Assembly: GCA_030447545.1 (NCBI GenBank)
Contig: JAUJOV010000003.1
Span: 1-64,000 of the forward strand
DNA: 64,000 nt
Direction of reading: 5' to 3'
From: Sphingomicrobium sp.
GTDB lineage: Bacteria > Pseudomonadota > Alphaproteobacteria > Sphingomonadales > Sphingomonadaceae
Each line of letters opens with the position of its first letter. The stretch's first letter is position 1. A program made the position numbers and the translations under genes. Below the pieces are notes generated by a model, which was not told the origin of the DNA, ran no database searches, and was given only the letters and a program-made list of their open reading frames with translations. Below, one piece after another: positions 1 through 9,166 of the stretch.

Positions 1-269
1 ACAACGACCGCGACCAGGCAGTGGTCAAGGCCGCAATGCCCGAAGGCGCGCGCGGCTTCATCGACACCATCCCCGCGCTTCGCAACCGCGAGTGCATCGT
101 CGTCGGCGAGGGCGTCGCGATCCCGATCCGAGTGCGCTTCGACGACCTCGAGCCCGAGAAGCGCCCCGCCTCGTCCGACCCGAGCTTCGCCCGCCTGTGG
201 CGCGAGACCGGCGGCGAGGAAGGCATCATCCAGCGCACGATTAAGCGCTGGAGGGGGCATGGCAGATAG
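1..269 (+). CDS. HerA-type (DUF87) ATPase, C-terminal end only
   Basis: The frame is open from base 3 to a TAG at 267-269, so the start lies outside the window. The roughly 88 visible residues carry the tail stretches GARGFIDTIPALRNRECIVV and IPIRVRFDDLEPEKRP. I recognise these as the C-terminal end of bacterial HerA/DUF87 ATPases, hexameric DNA-translocating motors. The Walker motifs are upstream and cannot be checked here. The match is by family memory of the tail only; another FtsK/HerA-superfamily ATPase is the main alternative. Confidence 0.65.
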   Translation, partial: NDRDQAVVKAAMPEGARGFIDTIPALRNRECIVVGEGVAIPIRVRFDDLEPEKRPASSDPSFARLWRETGGEEGIIQRTIKRWRGHGR

Positions 270-646
270 CGCCGAGAGCAAGACGACCGGCGCGCAGCGC
301 CGCGTCGGCTTGGTCGAGAGACGCTACTGCCCGGCTGGCCTGCGGTTAAGCCGCTCAGGCGGCGCGAACCGACAGGACCAACGTCACGGGATTTACTCCC
401 GTGACGGGCGCCTCCGGCAGCAACTCATCCCCCGCCGGTGAGCCACCGAGCGCAGCGCCGGGATTGCGCAGCAATCGCGGCGTAGGGCGAAGAGACGGCG
501 AGCCGCGGCCGGCCTGCGCTCAAGCGCCCTCGAGCGCGCAGAGCGACAGGACCGACCTCACGGGATTCACTCCCGTGACGGGCCGAGACCTCTGCGCCAT
601 CTGCGAACCATTGGCCTCCGCCACAATCGGCGCTAGCCGCTGACCC
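270..646. other. Non-coding stretch with a duplicated element
   Basis: I see no convincing gene between the HerA-type ATPase and the regulator at 647. Open frames here have no recognisable protein sequence, no good ribosome binding site and no domain. The stretch is dominated by the two 72-base copies listed separately. Confidence 0.6.
337..582. repeat. Two 72-bp imperfect direct repeats, each with a perfect palindrome
   Basis: Copies lie at 337-408 and 511-582. They align without gaps over 72 bases and share the core CGACAGGACC followed by TCACGGGA-N5-TCCCGTGA, a perfect 8-base inverted repeat (arms 384-391/397-404 and 558-565/571-578). The left half of copy 1 can also fold (GCCGC-TCAG-GCGGC). 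The second palindrome ends 68 bases before the GTG of the regulator at 647. The copies could be tandem operators, a REP-like dispersed element or small structured RNAs; the sequence alone does not decide. Confidence 0.75.
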
Positions 647-1783
647 GTGACTCCCGGCAGCTTTCGCTTCGACCGCTTCCGTCTCGATCCCGCCGACCGC
701 CGGCTTTGCGACGGCGACGAGCCGGTCGAGCTCAACGCCCGCTATCTCGACGCGCTCGCGCTGCTCGTGCGCGAGCAGGGCAGGCTCGTCTCGAAGGATC
801 GCTTCCTCGAGGAGGTGTGGCGCGGAGTGCCCGTGACCGACGAGGCGCTGACCCAGTGCGTCCGGACGCTTCGGCGGCAGCTCGGCGACGACGCGTCGGC
901 CCCGCGCTTCATCGAGACCGTTCCCAAGCACGGCTACCGCTTCATCGCGCCGGTCGAATGGGTCGGCGACGGGCAAGGCTCCGCGCCAGCGGCGTCCGCC
1001 GCGCCAGAGTCCGCACCCCCGGCGTCCGCCGGGGCACGGTCGGTGGCCGCGGCGTCCGCCGCGGTGGGCGAGAGCCGCAAGCGCATCGCCCGGCTCGGCC
1101 TCGCCGGGACGCTCGGCGGTGGGCTCGCGGGCCTCGTCGGGGGCTTGATCTACGGCTTCGCGGCCGCTCCGCCGCCGCTCGACCCCGGAATGGGCGCATT
1201 TTCGGTTCTGCTCGTCCTGGTGCTCCTCACGACCGGCCTTGCGCTGGTCGGCGCCGCCGGGGTGGCGTTCGGCATCGCCGGAGCAGCGCTCGCTTGCCGC
1301 CGGGTCGGTCCGTGGGCCGTGCTTGGCGGAGCCCTCGGCGGCCTCACCGTCGGCGCCCTGGTCAAGCTGCTCGGCCTCGACGCGCTGAGCCTGCTGTTCG
1401 GCAGGGCTCCGGCGGACATCACCGGCGCGTTTGAGGGCGCGCTGCTCGGCGCTGCGGTCGGGCTCGGCGCCTGGCTCGCAGCGGCCGGCGCGCGTTCGCG
1501 CAGCCTCAGGCGAAGCATTGCCGCCGCCGCTCTCGCCGGCGGCGCGGCCGGTGCGCTGATCCCCGTCCTCGGCGGCCGGCTGATGGGCGGCAGCCTCGAC
1601 CTGCTTGCGGAAACTTTCCCCGGCTCGCGGCTGCGGCTCGACCGAATCGGTGCCGTCTTCGCCGAAAGCGGGTTCGGGCCGACAACCCAGATCGTCACCG
1701 GCTGCCTTGAAGGGGCGTTGTTCGGCGGCTGCGTCGTGGGCGCAATGATGATCGCTCGGGACCAGGGCCGGCAGCTCGCCTGA
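647..1783 (+). CDS. Membrane-anchored OmpR/CadC-type winged-helix regulator
   Basis: 378 residues from a GTG start. Residues 1-100 form an OmpR/PhoB-type winged helix: FRFDRFRLDPADRRL, then LNARYLDALALLVR, the recognition-helix region TQCVRTLRRQLGDD and the wing PKHGYRFIAPVEW. An Ala/Pro/Ser-rich linker (about 105-145) follows. The remaining 230 residues are Gly/Ala/Leu-rich and look like several membrane helices. This is the CadC/ToxR layout, a DNA-binding domain tied to the membrane, except that the membrane part here is polytopic. The signal sensed is unknown. The linker DNA contains three regularly spaced palindromes. No strong ribosome binding site precedes the GTG. Confidence 0.8.
   Translation: MTPGSFRFDRFRLDPADRRLCDGDEPVELNARYLDALALLVREQGRLVSKDRFLEEVWRGVPVTDEALTQCVRTLRRQLGDDASAPRFIETVPKHGYRFIAPVEWVGDGQGSAPAASAAPESAPPASAGARSVAAASAAVGESRKRIARLGLAGTLGGGLAGLVGGLIYGFAAAPPPLDPGMGAFSVLLVLVLLTTGLALVGAAGVAFGIAGAALACRRVGPWAVLGGALGGLTVGALVKLLGLDALSLLFGRAPADITGAFEGALLGAAVGLGAWLAAAGARSRSLRRSIAAAALAGGAAGALIPVLGGRLMGGSLDLLAETFPGSRLRLDRIGAVFAESGFGPTTQIVTGCLEGALFGGCVVGAMMIARDQGRQLA
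989..1064. repeat. Three palindromes with a shared GGCGTCCGCC core at exact 30-bp spacing
   Basis: The core GGCGTCCGCC starts at 991, 1021 and 1051. Each core extends into a longer near-palindrome whose arms differ (GC..GC, CCCC..GGGG, CCGC..GCGG), so the symmetry is kept while the flanking sequence changes. The cores encode the Ala/Ser/Pro linker between the winged helix and the membrane region of the regulator. Confidence 0.8.
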
Positions 1784-1882
1784 CTCGGCCAACTCACTCC
1801 GAAGCGGACCTGTCGTTAAATCCCGGTAGGTACCGGCGGGGGTAAGCTCCTTGGCTTAACCGCCCCCAAACCCGCATCGGCA

Positions 1883-4513
1883 ATGACCCACTACAGCTCC
1901 GCGATTGGGCAACAGCGCCGCTCGGCGCCGGCGGAGCCGGCGGCTTGCCCCGCTTCGGTGCTGTTCGGTTTGCCGACCGCTTACTTCCTGAGCGCGTTCA
2001 CCGCCATCCAGCTCAGCGGCCAGGCTGGCAACATCGCGGCATTCTGGTTTTCCGGAGCGATCCTGCTCACGGTGCTGATTCGCCGGCCCCTCGCCGACTG
2101 GCCCAGGCTGTTCGCGCTCGCTTTCCTCGCCGACATGCTCGCGAGCCTGGTCAGCGGAGGCGATGCGCTTGCCGCCTTGATCATTGCTCCTGCCGACCTG
2201 GTCGAAGTGCTTCTGGTCGCCTGGGCGCTGCGGGCGGTTCAGGACGATGCGCCGTGGTTCGCCTCGCCGCGCAGGATGGCGGTGTTCGCAGCCGCCGCAA
2301 TCTTTTCGCCGGTCCTGATCACCTGCGTCGGCGCGGCATTGATGTCGGCGGCCGGAATTGCGCCGTTCGCCGACAATTGGCGCCTGTGGGCGACCGCAGA
2401 TGCGCTCGGCCTGCTGATCGCCCTGCCAATGGCCATGGCCTGGCTGGACCCGGCGCTTCGCGGGCCGTTGAGCCGCCGTACCCTTGCAGAGTGCGCGGCG
2501 TTCAGCACCGTCCTCGCCCTGGTGGTCGCAAGCACGTTCGGCACCGGCTTCGACTTCCTGTTCGTCGCATTCCCGCTGCTCGTTCTGATGACTCTGAGGC
2601 TGCGGCTCCTCGGAGCCAGTGCCGGAGCGCTGGTGGTCACTGCAATCGCGATCTGGTTCACCCTTCGCGGCCTGGGGCCGATCGCGGGGGCAAAGGGGCT
2701 TGGCGCCGGCGGCCAGATCCAGCTGCTCCAGATCTATTTCCTCGCCGCGATCCTCTCGACGCTTCCGCTGGCAATCATTCTTGCGCAGCGCACGAGCCTG
2801 CTCGGCAAGCTGCGCCGCAACGTCGACATCACTCAGGCGGCGCTCGGCAACATGGCGCAGGGCCTTTCCATGTACGATGCCGCGGGCGGGCTGGTGGCGA
2901 CCAACGATCGCTTCGCACAAATCTATCAGGTGCCCGCGCAGCTTCTCGCGCCGGGCACCAGGATCCAGGAAATCATCGGCCACCTCGTCCGTTCAGGCCA
3001 GTTGCCGCCGCCGCTCGAAGCGCACCTCGAGCGCGCCGCGGCGGCGACTTCCACCCTGATCGACACCGAGCTGAGGCTCGCCAACGGCAAGGTGGTCGAG
3101 CTCAAGATCCGCCCGCTTCCCGACGGCGGCTGGGTCGCGACTCACGAGGACATCACCGATCGCGTTCGCGCCAACGAGCATATCGCTTTCCTCGCCTCGC
3201 ACGATTCGCTGACCGGCCTGCCCAACCGGGTGACCTTCGCCCAGAACCTCGAGCGCAGCATGTCCTGCGCACGCGACGGCAAGCGGGTCGCGCTCCACAC
3301 CATCGACCTCGAGCGGTTCAAGGAGATCAACGACACGCTCGGCCATTTCGTCGGCGACGCGATCCTCCGGCAAGTCGCCGCTCGCCTGCAGTGCACCGCC
3401 GGCGACGGCTATGCCGTCTATCGTCTCGCCGGCGACGAATTCACCGTGATCCAGCTCGCAATCTGCTCGCAGACCGACGCGGGCGAGCTTGCGCAGAAGA
3501 TCGTCGAAGCGCTGTCCGAGCCCTACCGGCTTGACGCCCACACGGTGGTCATGAGCGCAAGCGTCGGCATCGCCATCGCGCCCGACGATTCCGAAATCCC
3601 CGTGGATCTGATCAAAAAGAGCGATCTTGCGCTATATTGCGCCAAATCCCACGGCCGCGGCACGTACCGCTTCTTCGAACCCGGGATGGACGCGATCCTG
3701 CGTGAGCGGCGTGAGCTCGAGCACGACCTTCGCCTTGCCGTTCAGCGCGGCGAGTTCGAGGTCCACTACCAGCCGGTGCTGGATCTCGAGTCCGGGCGGA
3801 TAGCAGGGTTGGAGGCGCTGGTGCGCTGGTCGCACCCGACGCGCGGGGTGATGTATCCTGATTCCTTCATCGAGGTTGCCGAGGACACCGGCCTGATCGT
3901 TCCGATCGGCGAATGGGTGCTGAGGCAGGCGTGCCGCGACGCGGCCGACTGGCCGCATGACGTGAAGATCGCCGTCAACCTGTCGCCCGCCCAGTTCAAG
4001 CGCGGCGATCTCGTCAGCATGGTCATCAGCGCGCTCGGTGCCGCGGGCCTCGACCCCCTCCGGCTGGAGCTGGAGATCACCGAATCCGTGCTGCTGCACG
4101 ACGAAAGCTGGGTGCGCGAAACCCTGCTCGAGCTGCGCAGGCTCGGCATCGGCATCGCGATGGACGATTTCGGCACCGGCTATTCCAGCCTTGGCTACCT
4201 GCGCAGCTTTCCGTTCGACCGGCTGAAGATCGACCGCTCGTTCACCGCCGACATTGCGGTGAACGCCCAGGCACTGGCGATCGTGCGAGCGACGATCGCC
4301 CTTGCCCAGATCCTCGGCATGAAGGTCACCGCCGAAGGCGTGGAGAGCGCCGCCCAGCTCGACATTCTGGCCCGAGAGGGCTGCAGCGAAGCGCAGGGCT
4401 TCTACATCGGCCGTCCAGCGAGCAGCGATCTGATCCTGCTCCGCCTCTCCACCCACGCCGAGGGAATCATGTTCCTCGATGCCAACGAGCCGGCGCTGCG
4501 CAAGAGCGCCTGA
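1883..4513 (+). CDS. MASE1-like / PAS / GGDEF / EAL c-di-GMP turnover protein
   Basis: 876 residues. Residues 1-310 hold about eight hydrophobic segments resembling a MASE1 sensor. A PAS-like region follows (about 320-425, from NVDITQAALGNMAQGLSMYD). The GGDEF domain starts at SHDSLTGLPNR and carries RLAGDEF, so the signature is AGDEF, a variant often compatible with diguanylate cyclase activity. The EAL domain carries GLEALVRW, NLSPAQF, LEITESV, DDFGTGYSSLGYL, LKIDRSF and AEGVE, i.e. the metal and substrate ligands of an active phosphodiesterase. It should make and/or degrade cyclic di-GMP at the inner membrane. It appears monocistronic. Confidence 0.9.
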   Translation: MTHYSSAIGQQRRSAPAEPAACPASVLFGLPTAYFLSAFTAIQLSGQAGNIAAFWFSGAILLTVLIRRPLADWPRLFALAFLADMLASLVSGGDALAALIIAPADLVEVLLVAWALRAVQDDAPWFASPRRMAVFAAAAIFSPVLITCVGAALMSAAGIAPFADNWRLWATADALGLLIALPMAMAWLDPALRGPLSRRTLAECAAFSTVLALVVASTFGTGFDFLFVAFPLLVLMTLRLRLLGASAGALVVTAIAIWFTLRGLGPIAGAKGLGAGGQIQLLQIYFLAAILSTLPLAIILAQRTSLLGKLRRNVDITQAALGNMAQGLSMYDAAGGLVATNDRFAQIYQVPAQLLAPGTRIQEIIGHLVRSGQLPPPLEAHLERAAAATSTLIDTELRLANGKVVELKIRPLPDGGWVATHEDITDRVRANEHIAFLASHDSLTGLPNRVTFAQNLERSMSCARDGKRVALHTIDLERFKEINDTLGHFVGDAILRQVAARLQCTAGDGYAVYRLAGDEFTVIQLAICSQTDAGELAQKIVEALSEPYRLDAHTVVMSASVGIAIAPDDSEIPVDLIKKSDLALYCAKSHGRGTYRFFEPGMDAILRERRELEHDLRLAVQRGEFEVHYQPVLDLESGRIAGLEALVRWSHPTRGVMYPDSFIEVAEDTGLIVPIGEWVLRQACRDAADWPHDVKIAVNLSPAQFKRGDLVSMVISALGAAGLDPLRLELEITESVLLHDESWVRETLLELRRLGIGIAMDDFGTGYSSLGYLRSFPFDRLKIDRSFTADIAVNAQALAIVRATIALAQILGMKVTAEGVESAAQLDILAREGCSEAQGFYIGRPASSDLILLRLSTHAEGIMFLDANEPALRKSA

Positions 4514-4515
4514 GG

Positions 4516-5060
4516 CTAGCGCGCCGCGCCCACGGCCCCCTCGTCCCGCGCAGCTTTGCGGAACAGCGCGGCCGACAGCACCCATAGGCCGGCCAACACC
4601 ATCGAGATGATCGCGCCGCGTACATCGGCGGACAGGCCGCCCAGCGCAATAGCGACCTGCGCAAGCGCAGCGGCGGCCATGGCAACCGCCATTCCCGCAG
4701 CACGGAAACGTGCGGCGGTGCTAGCGGCCAATGCAAGCCCGATCACGCCGAGGAACAGCAAATTGTACGGATTGTCCTCGCTGCCGATCATACCGACTGC
4801 GCCGTTCGACCAGATGATGAGAAACGCCGATGCGAGCGCAGCGGCTGCTCCGGCGCGATACGTATTGTTCCGGCTCGCGCGGACTGCCAGCTCCAGCAGC
4901 AGGCCGGTGACACCGAATATCAGTCCGGCGAAGATGAAATCGCTCAGGTCCACGGCGCCCTCGCGATCAGCGGCACCAGCAGCAGGGTCGCAGCCCCTCC
5001 CCAGCCGACGATCCTCCAGGGCACGCGCCGCGCCCCGCCGCTTTGGCCTTGGTTGCTCAT
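4516..5060 (-). CDS. Small multi-pass membrane protein, split by one frame break
   Basis: An ATG at 5060 with a GGAG ribosome site begins MSNQGQSGGARRVPWRIVGW and a first hydrophobic segment, but this frame stops near 4950. The protein continues in another frame from REGAVDLSDFIFAG with three or four further membrane helices (LLFLGVIGLALAA, ISMVLAGLWVLSAAL) to a TAG at 4516. From memory, alphaproteobacterial relatives are single proteins of about 180 residues, so a one-base indel near 4955-4970 is likely. The downstream part alone could start at a GTG at 4953. Function unknown. Confidence 0.65.
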
Positions 5061-5160
5061 CTTGTGTGCTCCGTCGCAGGAAACGAGGCCTCAACCTGGC
5101 CGCTGCGCCGGTGAACGTCATGAGCAATGCCTGATGTTTTGGTGAAATCCGTGGGTGGCT

Positions 5161-6252
5161 TCAGGCGGCGGCCGGCACCGGCTTCTGCGCCGTCGTTGGA
5201 ATCGAGCGCAGCTGCTTCACGCGCGCCTTGAAGGCCGCGAGCTGTGCGCCCTCGAGGGGCGAGCGCATGACGAGCCGCGCCGTCAGCGGGTTCACGGGCC
5301 GGCCGCCGACGCGGACCTCGAAATGGAGGTGCGGCCCGGTCGAGAGTCCCGACGAGCCGACGTAGCCGATCACCTGCCCCTGCCGCACCGGAGTGCCAGG
5401 CGCCGCGGCGATCGCGCTCATGTGCGAGTAAGTGGTGACCATTGCGCTGCCATGAGCGACGATCACCTGCCGGCCGTATCCGCCCGCCCAGCCGGCGCCC
5501 ACCACCTGGCCATCCGCGGCAGCGACGATCGGGCTGCCGTAGCGCGATCCGAAGTCGATGCCCGAGTGCATCCGGGCAAAGCCGAGGATTGGGTGCCCCC
5601 GCATGCCGAAGTGCGACGTGACTCGCCCGGCAACTGGAGCCATCAGCCCCGATGCTGTGTGCGGGCTCGTATTCGTGTCGAACCAGCCCCGCCTGCCGCC
5701 GACGGTCCACTGCATCAGCTCGACGTCGCTTGCGTGCGCGCGGTCCAGCCCCGCAAAGACGAGCGCGCCGCTCCCCTCGGCGACGACGAACTCGAAACGG
5801 TCGTACGGCGCGACCTCGCCCACGTCGATCCGGGTTGCGAGCGCCTTGAGATAATCGGCCGCAAGCTGCGGCGAGGCTCCGGCCGAGCGGAGCGACCAGT
5901 AAAGCCCGTCCGAAACGTCGCCGCTGACCCTCTTCACGCCACCCCGCTCGCCCGCCTGGAGCCCTCGCGCGACCGGCATCGTGCGAGCTTCGCCCTCGCC
6001 GGCAAGCGACGGCGCTGAGAGCGCGCTCAGCTGGACGTTGTGCATCAGCACCGGGGCAGAAGCAGCCGCCGCGGGCACGAATGGCTCGATTCCGGGCGCA
6101 AGCATCATCGCCGTCCCGCACAGCGCCGCCAGGGTGCCCGCACCGCGGAACCACCGCCGACCGATCTCCTCCTGGGACAGGTCGACGACTAGGCTGAACG
6201 GCTCGGCCTCGAAAGGATGAAGGGCACGTGCTTGAAGCATCGGCCCCGTCAT
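5161..6252 (-). CDS. M23-family (LytM) murein endopeptidase
   Basis: 363 residues. A hydrophobic segment near residues 37-58 anchors or exports the protein. The C-terminal third is a LytM domain: VAGRVTSHFGMRGHPILGF, the zinc-ligand stretch MHSGIDFGSRYGSP, and the catalytic/ligand motif HLHFEVRVGGRPVNPL. The order and spacing match M23 peptidases that cut peptide cross-links in peptidoglycan, as in MepM. The long N-terminal region could hold a regulatory domain. The start at 6252 is 78 bp from the divergent helicase gene at 6331. Confidence 0.88.
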   Translation of the reverse strand: MTGPMLQARALHPFEAEPFSLVVDLSQEEIGRRWFRGAGTLAALCGTAMMLAPGIEPFVPAAAASAPVLMHNVQLSALSAPSLAGEGEARTMPVARGLQAGERGGVKRVSGDVSDGLYWSLRSAGASPQLAADYLKALATRIDVGEVAPYDRFEFVVAEGSGALVFAGLDRAHASDVELMQWTVGGRRGWFDTNTSPHTASGLMAPVAGRVTSHFGMRGHPILGFARMHSGIDFGSRYGSPIVAAADGQVVGAGWAGGYGRQVIVAHGSAMVTTYSHMSAIAAAPGTPVRQGQVIGYVGSSGLSTGPHLHFEVRVGGRPVNPLTARLVMRSPLEGAQLAAFKARVKQLRSIPTTAQKPVPAAA

Positions 6253-6330
6253 GCCGCAACGCGGTTAAGGACCGTTTAAATCCGCAGCCTGGAACCTTGT
6301 GCTCCGCCCAAGCGCTGCCACATTGAAATC

Positions 6331-8862
6331 ATGGCGCGGCACGACGCTCCCGTCCGGGCGATCCTCGGCCCCACCAACACCGGCAAAACGCATCTCGCGA
6401 TCGAGCGCATGTGCGGCCATTCGTCGGGCGTCATCGGCTTCCCGCTGCGGCTGCTCGCGCGCGAGGTCTACGACCGCGTCGTCGCGATCAAGGGCCAGGC
6501 CCAGGTCGCGCTCCTGACCGGCGAGGAGCGGATCGTCCCGCCGGGGGCGCGCTATTTCCTCTGCACGGCCGAAAGCATGCCGGTTCCGACCGGCGACACC
6601 CACCACGACGGCGAGCTTCGCCGCGATTTCGCCTTCGCCGCGATCGACGAGGCGCAGCTCGGCATCGACCCCGAGCGCGGCCACGTGTTCACCGACCGGA
6701 TGCTGCGCGCCCGCGGCCGCGAGGAGACCCTGATCCTGGGCTCGGACACGCTGCGCCCGCTGATCCGCGAGCTGCTGCCCGAGGCCGAGGTGGTAAGCCG
6801 CCCGCGCTTCTCGACCCTGCGCTATGCCGGGAACGTCAAGCTCTCGCGCCTGCCGCCGCGCTCGGCCGTCGTCGCCTTCTCGGCCGAGCAGGTCTACGCG
6901 CTCGCCGAGATGCTGCGGCGCTTCCGCGGCGGCGCTGCGGTGGTGATGGGCGCGCTTTCGCCTGCGACGCGCAACGCGCAGGTGGCGATGTTCCAGCGCG
7001 GCGAGGTTGACTATCTCGTGGCGACCGACGCGATCGGAATGGGCCTCAACATGGACGTCACCCATGTCGCCTTCGCCGGCCTCGAGAAGTTCGACGGCCG
7101 CCGCGACCGCCGCCTGACCATCTCGGAGATGGCGCAGATCGGGGGACGCGCGGGCCGCCACCAGCGCGACGGCAGCTTCGGCACGCTCGGCCTCGGCGGC
7201 GAGGAGGGCGCATCGTTCAGCGACGAGGAGATCCAGGCGATCGAGGAGCACCGCTTCCGCCCGCTCGACCATCTCTACTGGCGCAACTCGGATCTCGACT
7301 TCACCGACGTGAAGGCGCTGATCGCCAGCCTCGAAGCGCGCAGCGACGACCCGCTCCTTCGCCCCGCGCCCGAAGCGATCGACCTCGCCGTGCTCAAGAC
7401 CATCGCCGAGGACCCGGCGGTCGCTGCGAAGAAAAGCGCAATTGCCCGCCGGCTGTGGGCGGTGTGCGGCCTTCCCGATTTCCGGAAGGTCGGCCCGATG
7501 CACCACGCACGCATGGTCCGGCGTGTCTTCACCTACGTGGGCGAAGGCGGCCACATCCCCCACGAATGGTTCGCGGCCGAGGTCGCGCGGCTCGACAATG
7601 TCAGCGGCGACATCGAGGCGCTGGCCGACCGGCTCGCGGGCGTCAGGAGCTGGGCCTACATCGCCCACCGCGCCGACTGGCTCGCCGATCCCGGCAAATG
7701 GGCCGAGTGCACGCGCGAAGTTGAGGAGCGCCTCAGCGACGCGCTTCACGAGCGGCTGACCCAGCGCTTCGTCGACCGCCGAACCGCGGTTCTGGCGCGC
7801 GACATCGGCGCGCGCGGTGCCGATGCATTGCCGGTCACCGTCGCCGCCGACGGCGAAGTGAGCGTCGGCCCGGAGCCGATCGGCCACCTGACCGGCTTCG
7901 ACTTCAGGGTCGACCAGTCCGCGCGGCTTGCCGACAAGCGCCTGCTGCTTGCCGCGGCCGAGCGACGCCTCGGCGACGAGCTCGACCGCCGCAAAGTCGC
8001 TGGTCGAGGCCTCGGACGAGATGTTCGACCTGATGGTCGACGACCAGGGCCGGGTCGCGGTCGGTTGGCACGGCCCCTTCGGCAAAGCCCAGGACAAGAA
8101 CGTGCTCGCTCGCCTCGCTCCGGGCCGCTCATCCTCGAGCCCGCGCTGCGCACAACCCGCGCTCTCGACCAGCTGTCCGCCAATCGCCGCGCCGAGCTTC
8201 GCGCGCGGCTCGAAGCCTGGCTCGACGCGCAGGTCGACCAGCATCTCAAGCCATTGAAGACGCTCGCCGCGGCCGCGACCGACCCCGCCAGCTCACCCGG
8301 AGTGCGGGCGCTTGCGGCAATGCTCACCGACGCGGGCGGCCTGCTTCCGCGCCGCGCGCTGGTCGCCGCGCGACGCGCGCTCGAGCAGCGCGACCGTCAG
8401 ATGCTCCACCGCCTCAAGGTGCGCCTCGGGCCGCTCGACGTGTTCGTGCCCCATTGCTCAAGCCCGCGGCGCAGCGGCGCGCGCTGCTCTTCTGGCGGTG
8501 CGCAGCGCGCCGCAATGCCGGTGATGCCGCCCGCGGGCGCTGCGCTGCTCGACGCCGCGGCCGACCCGCGCGGAGCAATGCTCGCCTACCGCCGCCTCGG
8601 CGGGCAGTGGCTTCGCGTCGACCTCTCCGACCGGCTTGCAAGCCACGCGCACAAGGTGCGCTCGGCGGGCGGCACCGAGCCCGTCGACAAGGACCTCGCC
8701 ACCTCCGTTGGCCTGAGCGATCAGGGCATCGCCCGCCTGATGGACGAAGTCGGCTTCGCCAGGGCCGGCGAAAGCTGGCGCTGGCGCGGCCGCCGCCGCA
8801 AGCCCGAGCAGCCGCGCGCGCCGTCACACGCTTTCGCCGAGCTGGCCAAACTGAAGCGGTGA
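6331..8862 (+). CDS. Suv3-like SF2 RNA/DNA helicase (with internal frame breaks)
   Basis: 843 residues in a single open frame. Helicase motifs are clear: GPTNTGKTHLA (Walker A), AIDEAQ (motif II), GALSPATRNAQ, DAIGMGLNMDV (motif V) and QIGGRAGRH (motif VI). This is the alphaproteobacterial relative of mitochondrial Suv3. Two stretches look out of frame. From about 7995 to 8130 the sensible protein (EASDEMFDLMVDDQGR, KAQDKNVLARLAPG) reads one base over, and from about 8455 to 8510 LLKPAAQRRA does so. Both return to frame, as expected of compensating single-base errors. The stop overlaps the next gene by 4 bp (GTGA). Confidence 0.88.
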   Translation: MARHDAPVRAILGPTNTGKTHLAIERMCGHSSGVIGFPLRLLAREVYDRVVAIKGQAQVALLTGEERIVPPGARYFLCTAESMPVPTGDTHHDGELRRDFAFAAIDEAQLGIDPERGHVFTDRMLRARGREETLILGSDTLRPLIRELLPEAEVVSRPRFSTLRYAGNVKLSRLPPRSAVVAFSAEQVYALAEMLRRFRGGAAVVMGALSPATRNAQVAMFQRGEVDYLVATDAIGMGLNMDVTHVAFAGLEKFDGRRDRRLTISEMAQIGGRAGRHQRDGSFGTLGLGGEEGASFSDEEIQAIEEHRFRPLDHLYWRNSDLDFTDVKALIASLEARSDDPLLRPAPEAIDLAVLKTIAEDPAVAAKKSAIARRLWAVCGLPDFRKVGPMHHARMVRRVFTYVGEGGHIPHEWFAAEVARLDNVSGDIEALADRLAGVRSWAYIAHRADWLADPGKWAECTREVEERLSDALHERLTQRFVDRRTAVLARDIGARGADALPVTVAADGEVSVGPEPIGHLTGFDFRVDQSARLADKRLLLAAAERRLGDELDRRKVAGRGLGRDVRPDGRRPGPGRGRLARPLRQSPGQERARSPRSGPLILEPALRTTRALDQLSANRRAELRARLEAWLDAQVDQHLKPLKTLAAAATDPASSPGVRALAAMLTDAGGLLPRRALVAARRALEQRDRQMLHRLKVRLGPLDVFVPHCSSPRRSGARCSSGGAQRAAMPVMPPAGAALLDAAADPRGAMLAYRRLGGQWLRVDLSDRLASHAHKVRSAGGTEPVDKDLATSVGLSDQGIARLMDEVGFARAGESWRWRGRRRKPEQPRAPSHAFAELAKLKR

Positions 8863-9119
8863 GGATCGACCGCTACCTCCACTGCATCCGCCTGGTGAAG
8901 AGCCGCACGCTCGCGCAAGGCGTGATCGATACCGGCCACGTGCGCATTGACGGCAAGCGCGTCGAAAAACCCAGCGACCAGGTGCGCGTCGGGAGCACCA
9001 TCGCGCTGCCGCTCCACGGACAGGTGCGCGTCCGCGTTCTCGAGTTTCCGGAGCGCCGCGGCCCGGCCAGCCAGGCGCGCAGCTGCTACGAGGAACTCGG
9101 GCCGGACTCGAGCAATTGA
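8859..9119 (+). CDS. S4-domain RNA-binding protein (Hsp15-like)
   Basis: 86 residues from a GTG inside the helicase stop codon (GTGA overlap), which implies translational coupling. The sequence begins VRIDRYLHCIRLVKSRTLAQ and continues IDTGHVRIDGKRVEKPSDQV, a canonical S4 RNA-binding fold as in heat-shock protein 15 (HslR). Hsp15 binds stalled 50S-nascent chain complexes in E. coli; whether this short homologue does the same is inference. Co-transcription with a Suv3-like helicase suggests a role in RNA or ribosome quality control. Confidence 0.88.
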   Translation: MRIDRYLHCIRLVKSRTLAQGVIDTGHVRIDGKRVEKPSDQVRVGSTIALPLHGQVRVRVLEFPERRGPASQARSCYEELGPDSSN

Positions 9120-9166
9120 CGAGGCAGGCCGCCGCTCCATGAGCGGGCGCAAAGGAGCCTTCGCAT

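Noticed and set aside
259..643. Two small plus-strand frames between the HerA-type ATPase and the regulator
   Set aside because: They run through the palindromic repeats, lack ribosome sites and have no protein-like sequence.
425..1792. 455-residue open frame opposite the winged-helix regulator
   Set aside because: Low-complexity Arg/Ala/Glu-rich sequence with no domain; it mirrors a clear gene on the other strand. Antisense frames stay open in GC-rich DNA.
6265..8244. 659-residue minus-strand frame
   Set aside because: Shadow of the Suv3-like helicase, whose motifs are complete; no domain or ribosome site on the minus strand.
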